This document shows positions 62,968-64,000 of a stretch of 64,000 bases of DNA, piece by piece. The position numbers were made by a program, and so were the translations under genes. Position 1 is the first letter of the stretch. Each line of letters opens with the position of its first letter. A model generated the notes under the pieces. It was not told the origin of the DNA and ran no database searches. It saw nothing but the letters and a program-made list of their open reading frames with translations. The stretch lies in contig CAVTGA010000002.1 in NCBI GenBank assembly GCA_963734185.1, forward strand, positions 248,001-312,000, in the 5' to 3' direction. The DNA comes from PALSA-894 sp963734185 (GTDB lineage: Bacteria > Pseudomonadota > Alphaproteobacteria > Rhizobiales > Xanthobacteraceae).

Positions 62968-64000
62968 TGGATTTCGAACTCACCGACGAGCAGCGGCTCC
63001 TCAAGGACAGCGTCGAGCGGCTGCTTGCCGACCGCTACGATTTCGAGGCGCGCAAGAAGCATCTGCAAGAGCCGAAGGGCTGGAGCCGCGGCGCTGTGGC
63101 GGCAGTATGCCGAGCTCGGGCTGCTCGGCCTGCCGTTCGCCGAGGAGCACGGCGGCTTCGGCGGCGGACCGGTCGAGACCATGATCGTCATGGAGGCGTT
63201 CGGCCGCGCGCTCGCGCTCGAGCCTTATCTGGCGACCGTGGTGCTCGGCGGCGGGTTCGCTGCGCTTGGGCGCGAGCGACACGGCGAAGGCCGAACTGCT
63301 GCCCAAGGTCGCGGCCGGCGAGGCGTTGCTCGCCTTCGCCCATGCGGAGCGGCAGGCGCGCTACGATCTTGCCGACGTCGCCGCAACCGCGCGCAAGGAC
63401 GGCGCAGGCTACGTGCTCGACGGCGCCAAGAGCCTGGTGCTGCACGGCGACGTCGCCGACCGGCTGATCGTGTCGGCGCGCCTCTCCGGCGCGCAGCGCG
63501 AGCGCAACGGCATCGGACTGTTCCTCGTCGACGCCGACGCGCAAGGCGTCTCGCGCCGCGGCTATCCGACCGTCGACGGCCTGCGCGCCGCCGAAGTGAC
63601 GCTCGCGGGCGTGCGCGTTGCCGCCGATGCGGTGCTCGGCGAATCCGGCAACGCCTTCCCGCTGATCGAGCGCGTCGTCGACGGCGCGATCGCGGCGCTC
63701 GCCGCCGAGGCGGTCGGCGCCATGGCGGCCATGCACGAGATCACCGTCGACTACCTCAAGACCCGCAAGCAGTTCGGCGTGCCGATCGGCAATTTCCAGG
63801 TGCTGCAGCACCGCGCAGTCCGAGATGCTGATCGCGCTGGAGCAGGCGCGATCATGGCGATGCTCGCCACCATGATGGCCGACGAGCCGAACGCCGCCGA
63901 GCGGCGCAAGGCGGTCTCGGCCGCCAAGGTGCAGATCGGCCGTTCCGGGCGCTTCATCGGCCAGCAGGCGATGCAGCTGCACGGCGGCATCGGCATGACC
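62967..64000 (+). pseudogene. Acyl-CoA dehydrogenase (second of two), frame breaks, runs off the window
   Basis: Starts at ATG 62967 (DFELTDEQRLLKDSVERLL) in a TAATG overlap with its partner. Later frames read YAELGLLGLPFAEEHGGFGG, then ALLAFAHAERQARYDLADV, VTLAGVRVAADAVLGESG, KTRKQFGVPIGNFQVLQHR and QAMQLHGGIGMT at the window edge. Extra bases inferred near 63091, 63271 and 63815, plus a shift near 63850. Two adjacent, unlike acyl-CoA dehydrogenases are typical of heteromeric enzymes acting on bulky side chains (for example the steroid FadE pairs), which may apply here. Confidence 0.8.

Overview
High-GC alphaproteobacterial DNA, most likely Hyphomicrobiales near the Bradyrhizobium / Rhodopseudomonas / Xanthobacteraceae group. 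I base this on the expansion of Bug-type tripartite-tricarboxylate (TTT) receptors, the many acyl-CoA genes, and the intergenic palindromes of the GAGCATGATC...GATCATGCTC kind that are common in that group. The window reads as a catabolic and transport region, not a core-housekeeping region. I see no rRNA, tRNA or CRISPR array.

Layout. 1-3.9 kb: amidohydrolase tail, a FAD/Fe-S (D-lactate dehydrogenase-type) oxidase and a ParE/RelE toxin-antitoxin pair. 3.9-7.4 kb: glyoxylate aminotransferase, beta-hydroxyacid dehydrogenase, amidohydrolase and a carboxymuconolactone decarboxylase-like protein in one run. 7.5-9.2 kb: PilZ-PAS-PAS-GGDEF diguanylate cyclase. 9.4-18.9 kb: ACMSD-like amidohydrolase, two-subunit molybdenum hydroxylase, Bug receptor, a two-subunit CoA-transferase-fold enzyme, TctA/TctB and a DUF559 protein lodged in repeats. 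18.9-20.9 kb: two tandem Bug receptors, one frameshifted. 21-31.4 kb: two ABC permeases, a RuBisCO-like protein, a cupin, an enoyl-CoA hydratase, a protease homologue without its triad, a Bug receptor, the matching ABC ATPase and binding protein, an LVIVD-repeat protein and a CobW-like remnant. 31.4-40.8 kb: a minus-strand run of CaiB/BaiF CoA-transferase, enoyl-CoA hydratase-like protein, ferric-type ABC importer with two binding proteins, MmgE/PrpD and an unusual SDR.

40.8-41.5 kb: no gene, but a chain of short perfect hairpins. 41.5-44.7 kb: a complete TTT system. 44.7-50.5 kb: dapA-family gene with an attenuator-like leader, leuC, an in-frame leuD-leuB fusion, and an AbiEii-type nucleotidyltransferase cassette bracketed by two copies of the leuB 3' end. 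50.6-58.1 kb: YjbR protein, membrane protein, a complete Liv importer and an IclR regulator. 58.3-64 kb: FadB-like protein, thiolase and two acyl-CoA dehydrogenases, the last three carrying about thirteen frame breaks in 2.7 kb.

Working together: several small import-plus-degradation modules lie side by side. Each pairs a transporter (TTT, taurine/nitrate-type, ferric-type or Liv-type) with enzymes that make, hydrate, cleave or transfer CoA from organic acids. Substrates cannot be read from sequence. Five or more families of palindromic repeats fill the gaps between genes and often supply a neighbouring gene's stop codon, and once its start codon.
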